Shown here: one piece after another, positions 44,126 to 53,460 of the stretch
Position numbering within the stretch: position 1 is the stretch's first letter
Layout of the letters: each line of letters opens with the position of its first letter
Assembly (NCBI RefSeq): GCF_021117345.1
Contig: NZ_CP088261.1
Coordinates: forward strand, 2,666,001-2,730,000
Direction: 5' to 3'
Origin: Microbacterium sp. cx-55
GTDB taxonomy: Bacteria; Actinomycetota; Actinomycetes; Actinomycetales; Microbacteriaceae
DNA: 64,000 bases
Notes under the pieces: model-generated
Databases searched by the model: none
The model's input: the letters and a program-made list of their open reading frames with translations, nothing else
Told to the model about the DNA's origin: nothing
Position numbers and translations under genes: made by a program

Positions 44126-45051
44126 GACTCCACCTCCGGCTTCAGGATCTTGATGTAGATGGCCGCGAAGACCGCGCCGAGCACGATGGTGACGGCGGCG
44201 ATGGCCGTGCCGTAGCCGACCTGGGCGAACCGGAACGCCTCTTGATAGGCAAGCACCGGCAACGTGGAACTGCGCGTGCCCGGGCCGCCGCCGGTCATCA
44301 CCCAGATGAGACCGAAGGTGCCGAGGGTCTGCAGCGTGGTGAGCATGAGGTTGGTGGCGATCGAGCGGCGGATCATCGGCAGCGTCACGAGGAAGAAGCG
44401 CTGCACGGTGTTGGTGCCATCGATCTGGGCCGCCTCCGTGATCTCCGGCGGTACCTCGCCGAGCGCCGCGTTGTAGACGAGCATCGAGAAGGCCGTTCCG
44501 CGCCAGATGTTGGCGAGGATGACCGAGAGCATCGGGTAGTCGATGAGCCAGCTGACGCTTCCGAGCCCCAGACCGTCGAGCACCGAATTGAGCGTGCCGT
44601 CGGCGGAGAAGAACGCGTAGAGGGCGAAGGCCGCGACGATCTCCGGCAGCACCCAGGCGACGACGACGAGCGTGCTGACGATGGTCGACACGATCCGGGA
44701 TGAGGCGCGCAGCAGGACCGCGATCGCGAGCCCCAGAACGTTCTGCCCGATGATCGCCGAGAACAGCACGAACACGAGAGTCAGGACGACCGAGTTCCAG
44801 AAGTCCGCGTCGGCGAACAGCGCGGCGTAATTGTCGAGGCCGATGAACTGCGGCTTCGCCGCGCGGTAACCGGTGAGAGCGGCGTTCGTCAGCGAGCCCC
44901 AGAGCGCGAAGCCCATCGGGCCGACGAGGAAGATCGCCAGCAGGATGAGCGCCGGCACGAGCGGCGTCGAACGGGAGATGGCGCGAAAGGTGCGCCGCCT
45001 GCCCCCCGCTCCGTGAGGAGCGGAGGGCAGGCGAGAGGACGTTGTCGTCAT
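44122..45051 (-). CDS. Carbohydrate ABC transporter permease (MalF-type)
   Basis: A 309-residue permease with six to seven helices. The EAA motif is EITEAAQIDGTNTVQRFFLVTLPMIR. It begins 4 nt after the solute-binding protein stop and is followed by the MalG-type permease with a 4-nt ATGA overlap. The order SBP, MalF-like, MalG-like and glycosidase is standard for a CUT1 sugar uptake operon. Confidence 0.9.
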   Translation of the reverse strand: MTTTSSRLPSAPHGAGGRRRTFRAISRSTPLVPALILLAIFLVGPMGFALWGSLTNAALTGYRAAKPQFIGLDNYAALFADADFWNSVVLTLVFVLFSAIIGQNVLGLAIAVLLRASSRIVSTIVSTLVVVAWVLPEIVAAFALYAFFSADGTLNSVLDGLGLGSVSWLIDYPMLSVILANIWRGTAFSMLVYNAALGEVPPEITEAAQIDGTNTVQRFFLVTLPMIRRSIATNLMLTTLQTLGTFGLIWVMTGGGPGTRSSTLPVLAYQEAFRFAQVGYGTAIAAVTIVLGAVFAAIYIKILKPEVES

Positions 45052-45055
45052 GAAC

Positions 45056-46417
45056 TCAGTCGCCTTGCTCCACGTTCGACTCGCTCACGATCTTCGTGAG
45101 GTCCTCGTCGTAGGCGGAAGTCGCTTCTTCGGCCGTCGCATCCCCCGTGATCACGGATTCGACCGCCTGCTGCAGCGCACTCGAGATCTGCGAGTAGTCC
45201 GGGGTCGCCGGGCGGAAGTGCGTGTACTGCACGAGGTCGGAGAAGAACGCGAACGTCGGGTTGTACGACAGGTAGGCGTCGGACGTCGCGACGTCGTCGC
45301 GCACCGCGATCTGGCTGTTCTCGGTGTCGTACTTCAGCGAGTTCTCCTGGTTCAGCGCCATAGCGATGAAGTCGAACGAGGTCTTCGGGTAGTCGGTCTG
45401 CGCGCCGACCGCGAGGGTCCAGCCGCCCGACATCGAGGTGAAGCCGGGGTCGCCGCCATCCTGCGTCGGCATCTTCGCGAGACCGATCGTCTGCTCCCAC
45501 TCGGGCCATGCGCTCTGGCCTTCGATCCAGCCACCGGGCAGCCACGAGCCGTCGATCGCCATCGCGACCTTGCCCTGCGGGATCAGCTCGGTCGAGACGC
45601 GGCTGCCGATCGTGGTGTCCAGCGCCAGGTCGAGCGGCGTTCCGAGGCCCTCCGAGTAGAGGTCCTGGTAGAAGCCGAACGTGTCCTTCATCCCCGTCGA
45701 ATCGGTGACCCACTTCTGCGAGTCCGTGTTGTAGAGCGTGGAGTCCGTGCCGTAGAGCAGCATCTCGACGCCTTGCATCGACGTCTGCTCGACGGCCGCC
45801 TTGCTGCCGTAGATGTTCAGCGGGATGACGTCGGGGTTGCTGGCCTTCAGCGCACGGGCCGCGTCGAGGATGTCGTCCCAGCTGGTGGGCTGCCAGTCGG
45901 TGGGCAGGCCCGCCGCGGCGAAGAGGTCCTTGTTGTAGTAGATCGCGCGGGTGTCGGTGCCCATCGAGACGCCGTAGGTCTTGCCGTCGTCGCCGAGACC
46001 GGCCTCCTTGGCGGCGTCGTAGAACTGGCCCCAGTCCTCCCACTGCGCGACGTAGTCGTCGATCGGGAGCAGGTATCCGGCGGCCGCATCCGAGCGGATC
46101 TGGAAGGTGTCCTCGTAGATGACGTCGGGCGCGGTATCGGCCGAACCGTTCATCAGGGCGAGCTTCGTGAAGTACTCGTCCTCCGACTCGATCGGCTGGA
46201 GGTCGACGGTGACGTCGGGGTTCGCGGCCTCGAACTCGGGCTTGACCTTCTGGAACAGGTCGTCGAGCTGATGGAACGCCGAGGTCTTCTGATAGGCGAC
46301 CGTGATGGTGCGATCGCCGGTCTCGTCGGCGGGCGCGGATTCGGCTGAGCTGCAGCCGGCGAGGGCCAGACCAGACACCGCTATGGCGGCGACGGCGGCG
46401 AGAGTCCTGTGACGCAT
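45056..46417 (-). CDS. Extracellular sugar-binding lipoprotein (CUT1 family)
   Basis: A 453-residue family 1 solute-binding protein. A lipoprotein signal peptide ends in LALAGC with Cys22 as the lipid site. The mature part has the typical DTRAIYYNKDLFAAAGLP and GKVAMAIDGSWLPGGW segments. ATG 46417 follows AAAGGAG by 6 nt. It is the first gene of the importer operon, with a sigma-A-type promoter and dyad upstream (46467-46494). The adjacent ROK gene is the likely regulator. Confidence 0.92.
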   Translation of the reverse strand: MRHRTLAAVAAIAVSGLALAGCSSAESAPADETGDRTITVAYQKTSAFHQLDDLFQKVKPEFEAANPDVTVDLQPIESEDEYFTKLALMNGSADTAPDVIYEDTFQIRSDAAAGYLLPIDDYVAQWEDWGQFYDAAKEAGLGDDGKTYGVSMGTDTRAIYYNKDLFAAAGLPTDWQPTSWDDILDAARALKASNPDVIPLNIYGSKAAVEQTSMQGVEMLLYGTDSTLYNTDSQKWVTDSTGMKDTFGFYQDLYSEGLGTPLDLALDTTIGSRVSTELIPQGKVAMAIDGSWLPGGWIEGQSAWPEWEQTIGLAKMPTQDGGDPGFTSMSGGWTLAVGAQTDYPKTSFDFIAMALNQENSLKYDTENSQIAVRDDVATSDAYLSYNPTFAFFSDLVQYTHFRPATPDYSQISSALQQAVESVITGDATAEEATSAYDEDLTKIVSESNVEQGD

Positions 46418-46466
46418 TCCTGCTCCTTTGCTAGGGTTTGGCGCCTCAGAGCGCCGTGCGGGGATA

Positions 46467-46494
46467 AATCTATCAAATGGATTAATAGAATCAA
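46467..46494 (-). promoter_or_regulatory. Promoter and dyad of the mannoside importer operon
   Basis: On the minus strand TTGATT (46489-46494) and TAGATT (46467-46472) are separated by 16 nt, a good sigma-A-type promoter. An inverted repeat TCTAT (46469-46473)...ATAGA (46485-46489) spans the spacer. The AT-rich dyad over the promoter suggests a repressor site, probably for the neighbouring ROK protein. Confidence 0.68.
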
Positions 46495-46536
46495 GTCCGA
46501 GTTTCATCACGATCCGGTCACCCCGCGGACCGGGGG

Positions 46537-47754
46537 TCAGCCGGTGATGAGCAGGTCAGACGGGCGCGCCGCGAAGGCGCCGTCCAGCAGCAGGCAGGCC
46601 GCGCCGACGGCGGCCGCATCCGTACCCAGTCGGGAGTCGCGCAGGTGCAACGGACGGAGTGTGCGGATGGCGGGATCCGCCGCCAGGCTCTGCCGCAGGG
46701 GCTCCCGGAGCACGGGCCACAGGCGCGCCCAGACCGGACCGCCCACGACCGCGACGCCCATGTCGAGCACGTTGTCGAGCTGCACGAGGCCGCGCGCGAG
46801 CCGCCGCGCGGTCAGGGCAATCGCGGCCATCGCGGCCGGGTCGCCCTCCTCGGCCAGCGCGCGGAGCCGATCGAGCTCGGGGCGCGGATCGGCCGGAAGC
46901 TGCTCGACGGGCGCCTGACCGCTCCGGATGCCGGCGAGCCGCAGGATCGTGTCGGGTTCGAGCGATGCTCCGAGGCAGCCCGCGTTGCCGCACTCGCAGA
47001 TGGGTCCGGACGGATCGACGCTCAGGTGGGCGATGTCGCCGGCGTTGCCCGTGGCGCCGCGTACCGGCATGCCGCCGACGGCGAGCCCCGCACCGATCCC
47101 GGCGCCGTAGTAGAGGAACATCGCGTCACCGACGTCGTATCCGCGGTCCAGCCACAGTTCGCCGACGACGGCCGCCGTGACGTCCTTCTCGACGACGATC
47201 GGCAACCCGGTCGCGGCGGCCAGCCCATCGCGGATGCTGACCCCGTGCCACGCCGGCAGGAGCGGCGGGGTGAGGAAGCGTCCGTCCTGGAGCGGACCGG
47301 GAGCGGCCACCCCGACGCCGACGATGCGGTCCTCGTCGATGCCCGCGCGCGTGATGATGTCGAGCACGGCGTCGGCCATCGATCCGATGAGGCGGCCCGC
47401 ATCCGTCGACCGCCCGGGCGGGTGCTCGGCGTGCGCGACGACCGTGCCGGCCATGTCGATCACGACGATCGTGTCGACCGCCGGGTCGAGGTGGATGCCG
47501 ATCGCGAAGCGCGAGCGCGGAACGAGCGCCAGCAGGGTGCGGGGCTTACCCGGACCGGAGATCACCTTGCCGGCCTCGGCGATCAGCCCCTCCTCCACGA
47601 GGCGCCGCGTGACGTTGCTGAGGGTCTGCGCCGATAGTCCGGAGCGCTCGGCGAGCTCGACGCGGCTCATCCCCCCCGGGGCACGCCGGATGAGGTCCAG
47701 GACGACGGTCTGGTTGTACGTCCCGACCGCCGGCAGGTTGGATCCCCTGCGCAT
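46537..47754 (-). CDS. ROK-family transcriptional regulator
   Basis: A 405-residue protein. An N-terminal winged helix (QTVVLDLIRRAPGGMSRVEL, GLSAQTLSNVTRRLVEEGLI) is joined to a ROK sugar-kinase-like domain with VGVAAPGPLQDG and the zinc motif CECGNAGCLGASLE. ROK repressors respond to sugars or sugar phosphates. ATG 47754 has GGGGGAG 5 nt upstream, better than GTG 47760. It reads towards the importer operon and is separated from it by about 120 bp, so it is the prime candidate for its control. Confidence 0.88.
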   Translation of the reverse strand: MRRGSNLPAVGTYNQTVVLDLIRRAPGGMSRVELAERSGLSAQTLSNVTRRLVEEGLIAEAGKVISGPGKPRTLLALVPRSRFAIGIHLDPAVDTIVVIDMAGTVVAHAEHPPGRSTDAGRLIGSMADAVLDIITRAGIDEDRIVGVGVAAPGPLQDGRFLTPPLLPAWHGVSIRDGLAAATGLPIVVEKDVTAAVVGELWLDRGYDVGDAMFLYYGAGIGAGLAVGGMPVRGATGNAGDIAHLSVDPSGPICECGNAGCLGASLEPDTILRLAGIRSGQAPVEQLPADPRPELDRLRALAEEGDPAAMAAIALTARRLARGLVQLDNVLDMGVAVVGGPVWARLWPVLREPLRQSLAADPAIRTLRPLHLRDSRLGTDAAAVGAACLLLDGAFAARPSDLLITG

Positions 47755-47783
47755 GGCCACTCCCCCTCGCGGCTCGCGCGGAC

Positions 47784-48806
47784 TCAGCTCAGGCCGGAGT
47801 AGACGTGCAGGCCCTTGAAGAACATGTTCACGATCGTGAAGTTGAACATCACCGCGGCGAACCCGATGATCGACAACCACGCCGACCGGGTGCCACGCCA
47901 CCCGCGCGTGGCGCGGGCGTGGATGTATCCGGCGTAGAGCACCCAGATCACGAAGGTCCATACCTCCTTGGTGTCGAAGCCCCAGTACCGACCCCACGCG
48001 TCGTTGGCCCAGATCGAGCCGGCGATGAGCGTGAAGGTCCAGAAGATGAACCCGATGATCGCGAACCGGTAGGCCAGCGACTCGAGGTCGGTGGCGCTCG
48101 GCAGGATGCGGAGGAAGCCCGGTCCGGTCTTGCCCACGGTGCCGACGGCGGCTTCGAGCGCTTTGCGCTCGCGGCGGGCCTGCAGCAGCTGCACGACCGA
48201 GAGCGCGAACGCGAGGGCGAACAGCGCCGTCGCGAGCGACGCGACGAACACGTGGATGACGAGCCAGACGCTTTTCAGCGGGTCTGACAGCGGCGAGACG
48301 TCGACGTGGAAGAGCGTCGCCCCACCCATCAGCACGGCGACCAGACCCATGATGAACGACCCGAGGAATCGCAGGTCGTAGCGGAACAGCACGCCGAGGT
48401 AGACCGCGACGATCAGCAGGGTTCCCGTCATCGAGAACTCGTACATGTTCGACCACGGCACGCGCTCGGCCTCGATGCCGCGGGTGATGGTCGCCCCGAG
48501 GTGGAAGAGGAATCCGAGCCAGGCCATGGCCGTGCCGATGCGGGCCCATACCGGCCGGGAACGATCGCGACCGCGAGCGCTCAGCGACACCGCTGCGGCT
48601 TCTTCGCTCGCGCGCACCTGGGCGATCGTCTCGCCGCCGGCACCCACGAGCTCACGCTCGCGCACGGTGGCGTCCTGGGCGTCGACCGCCTGCGCGGAAC
48701 GGCGGGACAGATCGATCGCGTAGGCGATGAACGCCAGCGCGTAGATCGCGATCGCCGTCCAGATCAGGAGCACCGAGACGTCGTCGAGCGAGAGCTGGTC
48801 GGTCAT
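47784..48806 (-). CDS. ccsB: Cytochrome c biogenesis protein CcsB (heme handling)
   Basis: A 340-residue polytopic protein with the tryptophan-rich motif SIWANDAWGRYWGFDTKEVW (the WWD-type heme site) and conserved His residues in the flanking helices. With ResB it forms the System II heme-export and cytochrome c synthetase complex. ATG 48806 lies 6 nt after TAGACT, but this hexamer overlaps the end of resB coding sequence (Val-Asp-stop), so the promoter is uncertain. It is the last gene of the ccs operon. Confidence 0.93.
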   Translation of the reverse strand: MTDQLSLDDVSVLLIWTAIAIYALAFIAYAIDLSRRSAQAVDAQDATVRERELVGAGGETIAQVRASEEAAAVSLSARGRDRSRPVWARIGTAMAWLGFLFHLGATITRGIEAERVPWSNMYEFSMTGTLLIVAVYLGVLFRYDLRFLGSFIMGLVAVLMGGATLFHVDVSPLSDPLKSVWLVIHVFVASLATALFALAFALSVVQLLQARRERKALEAAVGTVGKTGPGFLRILPSATDLESLAYRFAIIGFIFWTFTLIAGSIWANDAWGRYWGFDTKEVWTFVIWVLYAGYIHARATRGWRGTRSAWLSIIGFAAVMFNFTIVNMFFKGLHVYSGLS

Positions 48807-48810
48807 GGCG

Positions 48811-50625
48811 TCAGTCTACTTTCGGGCGGGAGCCGGACGGCTCGGCATCATCGAGATCGGCATGGAGGGCCGCGGCGGATGCCGCCGTGTGCCGCTCGGC
48901 GAACTGTGCGACCGCAGCGGCGAGCTGCGGGTCCTCGCCGCGGGCGAGTCCCGCGTACTCGAGGTGCACGGCGCCGTCGCGCACACTCGCGCGCACCCAC
49001 ATCCGGCGGCGCGGAACGAACAGCGCGAGCATGAGCCCGCCGAGAGCGAGCAGCGCGAAGGCGAGCACCCAGGGCGCTCCGACGTCGTGGTGGATCGAGA
49101 GCGAGACGAAGCGCTTGACCGACCCCTGGTAGCTGCCGTCGGGAGCGAGCGAGTCGAGCGTGCCGTCGGTCGCTTCGACCGTGGTCGGGTCGGCGGCGTT
49201 CTCGAACGTGATCGTGCCGAGACCGTTCGGGAGCTGCGCGCTCTGGCCGGGCAGCAACTGGATCGAGGGGACGTCTGTGCCCCGCCCGGTGAGCTTCGTC
49301 ATGTCGCCCGTGTCGAGCGTGTACACCGATCGGGGTGTGCCGTCGTCGATGCCGAGGTCGCCCGAGTAGGCGTCGAGGGTCAGCACCGGGAACACGAGGT
49401 CGGGGTAGACCGAGGTGAGCGCGCCGGTCGTGAGCTCCTGCGCCGTCGGGTAGAAGAAGCCCACGAGGCCCAGCTGCTCGGGCAGGCCGTCGGCGATCTT
49501 CACGACACCGAGCGAGGTCATCTGGTTGCTCTGCGGCAGGAACGGCACGTCGTCGTGGAAGATCTCTTCGCCCGCGGCGTTTCGCACGGTGATCGACGGC
49601 GCGTAACCGTTGCCCATCAGATACACCCGGTCGCCGGCGATCTCGAGCGGATGATTCACCCGCACCTCGCCGGTCTTCGCCTCCTCGTCGGGCTGCTGGG
49701 TCGTGACGTGCGCGACGAAGTTGCCTGCCTGACCCGCGCCGGGCGAACCGGCCGGCTGGTACGTGATGTCGAAGTCGTCGAGGGCGATCGTGTACGGCGA
49801 CAGGTTGTCGGCGTTCACGAAGCGGCCCGGGTTGAACGACGAGTAGTCGGTGAGAGCGTTCACGAAGCCCTGCCCCTGCACGATGGCCCGCTGGCCCGTG
49901 TACGTGAGCGCTCCGCCCACGCCGACCGCGATGAGCACGCCGACGAGCGCCATGTGGAACAGCAGGTTGCCGGTCTCGCGCATGTACCCGCGTTCCGCGG
50001 AGACCGACAGCGACCCGCGGCCGTCGTATCGCTCGGTACGGTAGCGCGCGCCGCGCAGCTGGGCGCGGGCGAGCGAGATCGCCTCCGCGGCAGCGGCGTC
50101 CGCATCCGCCCCCGCCGGCAGGCGCAGCACGCTCTCGCGGTGGTCATCGAGACGGGAGAGGCGCGCGGGAGTGCGGGGCGGGCGGGCGCGCAGGGCCTTC
50201 CAGTGGTGCTGGGTACGCGGGATCACGCAGCCGATCAGCGAGATGAACAGCAGCAGGTAGATCGCCGAGAACCAGACCGAGGAGTACACGTCGAACAGCT
50301 GGATGCCGTCGAGGATCGGGAACAGGTCGGGGTTGTCGGTGCGGAACTGCGTGACGCCGTTCGGGTCGGCCGAACGCTGCGGGAAGATCGAGCCGGGGAC
50401 GGCGGCGATCGCCAGCAGCAGCAGCAGCACGAGGGCCGTCCGCATGCTCGTGAGCTGCCGCCAGCCCCAGCGCGCCCACTCGAGAGGACCGAGGCGGGGG
50501 GCGGTGATGCTGTCGTCGTCGACGCCCGACGCGGAAGCGCGACCGGATGCCGCCGGAAGCCCGTCGACGTGGTCGGACGGGCGGAGCGGATCGTTGTTCT
50601 GGTCGTCAGAGCGGGGCCGGGACAT
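48811..50625 (-). CDS. resB: Cytochrome c biogenesis protein ResB
   Basis: A 604-residue ResB protein. Membrane helices lie near residues 60-80, 115-135 and 215-235 and the last near 510-530, and a large extracytoplasmic domain lies between the third and fourth. The LGPLEWARWGWRQLTSMRTAL start and ERGYMRETGNLLFHMALVGVL are typical. It forms the System II synthetase with CcsB. ATG 50625 overlaps the 3' end of ccdA by 20 nt. Confidence 0.92.
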   Translation of the reverse strand: MSRPRSDDQNNDPLRPSDHVDGLPAASGRASASGVDDDSITAPRLGPLEWARWGWRQLTSMRTALVLLLLLAIAAVPGSIFPQRSADPNGVTQFRTDNPDLFPILDGIQLFDVYSSVWFSAIYLLLFISLIGCVIPRTQHHWKALRARPPRTPARLSRLDDHRESVLRLPAGADADAAAAEAISLARAQLRGARYRTERYDGRGSLSVSAERGYMRETGNLLFHMALVGVLIAVGVGGALTYTGQRAIVQGQGFVNALTDYSSFNPGRFVNADNLSPYTIALDDFDITYQPAGSPGAGQAGNFVAHVTTQQPDEEAKTGEVRVNHPLEIAGDRVYLMGNGYAPSITVRNAAGEEIFHDDVPFLPQSNQMTSLGVVKIADGLPEQLGLVGFFYPTAQELTTGALTSVYPDLVFPVLTLDAYSGDLGIDDGTPRSVYTLDTGDMTKLTGRGTDVPSIQLLPGQSAQLPNGLGTITFENAADPTTVEATDGTLDSLAPDGSYQGSVKRFVSLSIHHDVGAPWVLAFALLALGGLMLALFVPRRRMWVRASVRDGAVHLEYAGLARGEDPQLAAAVAQFAERHTAASAAALHADLDDAEPSGSRPKVD

Positions 50626-51346
50626 TCAGGAACACCCCCTGCAGGTAGGACATGAGGGTCGACCAGACACCGCTGACCATGAGGATGCCGAGGATGACGA
50701 GCAGCACGCCGCCGAGGATGTTGACCACGCGGATGTGGCGACGGAGGAACGTCGTGGAGCGCGTCGCCCAGCCGAATCCGGCGGCGAGCAGGACGAACGG
50801 GATGCCGAGGCCCATCGAGTAGGCGAAGCCCAGGATGCCGGCGCGACCGGGATCGCCGAGGTTCCAGGAGACGGCGATGATCGCGCCGAGAGTCGGGCCG
50901 ATGCACGGAGCCCAGCCGATGCCCAGGGCGAGGCCGAGCAGCGGCGCGCCGACGAGGCCGACGTTGCTGCGGACGGCGGGCTTCAGCGTCCGCTGCGCGA
51001 AACCGAAGAGGCCGACGAAGACGAGGCCGAGCAGGATCACGACGACACCGAGCAGCCGCGTGATCACGTCGGCGTACTCGAGGAAGAAACGACCGAAGGT
51101 GCCGCCGAGGATCGTCACCGCCATGAAGACGACCGTGAAGCCCGCGATGAACAGCAGCACGCCGAGCATCAGTCGTCCGCGACCGGAGCCGCGGCCGCGG
51201 CCGCTCGTCTCGGCCTGCCCGCCGAGGTAGCCGAGGTAGCCGGGAACGAGCGGCAGGACGCACGGGGAGAGGAAGGAGACGAGTCCCGCGAGGAGGGCGA
51301 GGGGGATCGCGACCCACAGCGCCCCCTCCGCGACGATTCCGGTCAC
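50606..51346 (-). CDS. ccdA: CcdA/DsbD-family thiol-disulfide transmembrane protein
   Basis: A 246-residue six-helix protein. The redox cysteines are in FLSPCVLPLVPGY and IGWAPCIGPTLGA, the CcdA signature. It carries reducing equivalents across the membrane to ResA to keep apocytochrome c thiols reduced. GTG 51346 is 10 nt after the resA stop. The operon order is phosphatase, resA, ccdA, resB, ccsB. Confidence 0.94.
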   Translation of the reverse strand: MTGIVAEGALWVAIPLALLAGLVSFLSPCVLPLVPGYLGYLGGQAETSGRGRGSGRGRLMLGVLLFIAGFTVVFMAVTILGGTFGRFFLEYADVITRLLGVVVILLGLVFVGLFGFAQRTLKPAVRSNVGLVGAPLLGLALGIGWAPCIGPTLGAIIAVSWNLGDPGRAGILGFAYSMGLGIPFVLLAAGFGWATRSTTFLRRHIRVVNILGGVLLVILGILMVSGVWSTLMSYLQGVFLNVPAPL

Positions 51347-51356
51347 GAGGGGCCGA

Positions 51357-51971
51357 TCACGAGGACTCGGCGAGCGCGTCGCGAACGAGCGTCTCGAGGA
51401 TCGAGGGCTCGGAGAGTTCCCCGACGATGCGGGCCGCGACGCGACCCTCCTTGTCGAGGACGAGCGTCGTCGGGGTCGCGCTGAGGGTGGTCGCGGTCGC
51501 GAAGGCGAGCTTCAGCTGCGTGTCGTCGACGGCCAGCATGCTCGGGTAGCTCACGCCGTTGTCGCGGGCGAACGACTGCGCGGTCGAGGCCTGGTCATAC
51601 GTGTTGACGCCGACGAACGTCACGTCTTCGCCCTGCACGGACTGGTAGGCCTCCTCGAGGCGAGGGGCCTCCACGATGCACGGCCCGCACGCGGCGTACC
51701 AGAAGTTCACGACGACGACCTGGCCGGCGACGTCGGCGCTCGTCAGGGTGTCGCCCCGATCGGTGACGCCGGAGAACTCCACCGGCTCGGTGCGGTCGTC
51801 GGCGGAGATCTCCACGACCTGCAGGCCGTCCGCCCCGATGAAGCCCTTGTTGGACCCCTCGCGGTACTGCTCGGCGAGGCCGTCGCTGGAACACCCCGCG
51901 AGTCCCAGCATGAGTACCGCGGCGAACGCGGCGGTGGCGCGGCGCGCGAGGCGCCGTTCTCGGACGGTCAT
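51357..51971 (-). CDS. resA: TlpA/ResA-like thioredoxin-fold lipoprotein
   Basis: A 204-residue protein with a lipoprotein signal ending in GLAGC (Cys27) and a thioredoxin fold with active site CGPC (Cys95 and Cys98) in NFWYAACGPC. Later segments are TYDQASTAQSFARDNGVSYP and TPTTLVLDKEG (cis-Pro region). It reduces apocytochrome c thiols before heme attachment. ATG 51971 overlaps the upstream phosphatase stop by 4 nt and has GGGAGC upstream. Confidence 0.93.
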   Translation of the reverse strand: MTVRERRLARRATAAFAAVLMLGLAGCSSDGLAEQYREGSNKGFIGADGLQVVEISADDRTEPVEFSGVTDRGDTLTSADVAGQVVVVNFWYAACGPCIVEAPRLEEAYQSVQGEDVTFVGVNTYDQASTAQSFARDNGVSYPSMLAVDDTQLKLAFATATTLSATPTTLVLDKEGRVAARIVGELSEPSILETLVRDALAESS

Positions 51972-52597
51972 ACTGCTCCCACGTCGATACTGCCGGCGGA
52001 TGCGGCCGGCTCCGCGTACGCGACTTCGCGCCACGATCCGGGTCCGCCTTCGAAGCTCGTCACACTCGACAGTGCGCAGCGGCGCTGGCGCGGGTCGTGT
52101 CGCAACCGGTCGCCCGCGACCGATAGGTGCGTGACCCAGATCGGCAGCTGATGACTGACGATGACGACGTCGCCGCTCGGCACCGCATCCCACGCTCTGT
52201 CCATGGCGCGCCGCATCCGATCCACGACCTGCGCATACGGCTCGCCCCAGCTGGGCACCTCGGGCTTGGCCAGGTGCCGCCAGTTGAGCGGGTTCATCAG
52301 GGCGCGCTTCATCCGGCGTCCCTCGAAGACGTTCGTCGGTTCGATCACGTCTTCCGTGATGACGGGCTCGATGCCGAACACCTCGGTGAACGGCTCGGCG
52401 GATTCACGCGCGCGCTGCAGCGGCGAGGAGAGAAGCGCGCTGACCGGTCGGCCGAGATCGTGCACGTACTCGGCGGCCTGCCGCGTCATCGCCCGTCCGT
52501 CGACGCTCAACCGGAAGTTCGGGAGCCGACCGTAGAGCACACGGGAGGGGTTGTGGACCTCTCCGTGGCGCACGAGGTGGAGGCGGTCGGCGGGCAC
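51968..52597 (-). CDS. Histidine phosphatase (phosphoglycerate mutase-like)
   Basis: A 209-residue protein with the LVRHGE motif (Arg10, His11) near the N-terminus, an SSPLQRARESAEPF segment and the second catalytic His in VVIVSHQLP. It is a branch-1 histidine phosphatase; the substrate is unknown. GTG 52597 lies 6 nt after TAGAAT. It heads the cytochrome c maturation operon, with a 4-nt overlap with resA, an arrangement common in actinobacteria. Confidence 0.9.
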   Translation of the reverse strand: MPADRLHLVRHGEVHNPSRVLYGRLPNFRLSVDGRAMTRQAAEYVHDLGRPVSALLSSPLQRARESAEPFTEVFGIEPVITEDVIEPTNVFEGRRMKRALMNPLNWRHLAKPEVPSWGEPYAQVVDRMRRAMDRAWDAVPSGDVVIVSHQLPIWVTHLSVAGDRLRHDPRQRRCALSSVTSFEGGPGSWREVAYAEPAASAGSIDVGAV

Positions 52598-52659
52598 CCG
52601 TCGATTCTACGTCCGGGTGCTCTTTGCGTTCCCTGAACGGAGGCTGTGGACGGCAGTGA

Positions 52660-53343
52660 TCAGTCGGATGCGGGATCGGAGTCGCGCCGGCTGCGCATCA
52701 GGGTGCGCGTGCGGGTGTAGACGAACCATGCCACCGCCGCGAAGACGACCGCGATCACGATGTACTGGAAGATCTCGGCGTACTGCTCGACGATGTGCCA
52801 CTGCTCGCCGAGGAAGAACCCCGCGAGCACGAAGATCGTGTTCCAGATGAGGCTCCCGGCCCCGGTCAGCAGCCCGAACTTCCACAGCGGCATCCGCGTG
52901 ACGCCGGCGGGGATCGAGATGAGGCTCCGGAAGATGGGCACCATCCGGCCGAAGAACACCGCCTTGCCGCCGTGCTTCTCGAACCAGGCGATCGTGCGGT
53001 CGATGTCTTCCGGATGCAGCAACGGCACCTTCGCGGCGACGCGGCGCAGCCGCCCGACACCGAGCCACGCGCCGATGCCGTAGAGGGCGAACGCCCCGAC
53101 GATCGATCCGAGCGTCGTCCAGATCAGGGCTTCGGCGATCGTGAAGGACCCGCGACTGGCGGTGAGGCCGGCGAGCGGCAGGATGGCCTCGCTCGGCAGC
53201 GGCGGGAACAGGTTCTCCAGCGCGATCGCGATCCCGGCACCGACCGGGCCGATGGTCTCCATGAGCGAGACGATCATGTCGACGAGCGAGGTCAGCCACG
53301 ACCCCCCGTCCGTGCGGGCAGCGACCAGGGCGGTGGCGGTCAT
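52660..53343 (-). CDS. DedA-family (SNARE-associated/VTT) membrane protein
   Basis: A 227-residue protein. The DedA signatures are ENLFPPLPSEAILPLAG, with acidic residues in the first re-entrant region, and FFGRMVPIFRSLISIPAG, with the conserved Arg pair. Four to five membrane helices. DedA/VTT proteins include undecaprenyl phosphate and phospholipid flippases needed for envelope integrity. ATG 53343 is used. A basic tail (TRTRTLMRSRRDSD) closes the protein. Confidence 0.9.
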   Translation of the reverse strand: MTATALVAARTDGGSWLTSLVDMIVSLMETIGPVGAGIAIALENLFPPLPSEAILPLAGLTASRGSFTIAEALIWTTLGSIVGAFALYGIGAWLGVGRLRRVAAKVPLLHPEDIDRTIAWFEKHGGKAVFFGRMVPIFRSLISIPAGVTRMPLWKFGLLTGAGSLIWNTIFVLAGFFLGEQWHIVEQYAEIFQYIVIAVVFAAVAWFVYTRTRTLMRSRRDSDPASD

Positions 53344-53460
53344 CGGGGTCCTCGTGGGGGTCTCGGTGATCGGCGCGCTGGGCAGCGGGCACTGCAGCAG
53401 ACCCTATGGGATGAGTATGAACCCCTGCTGTGAGGGCGAATCAGGTCGACGCCGCACCCG

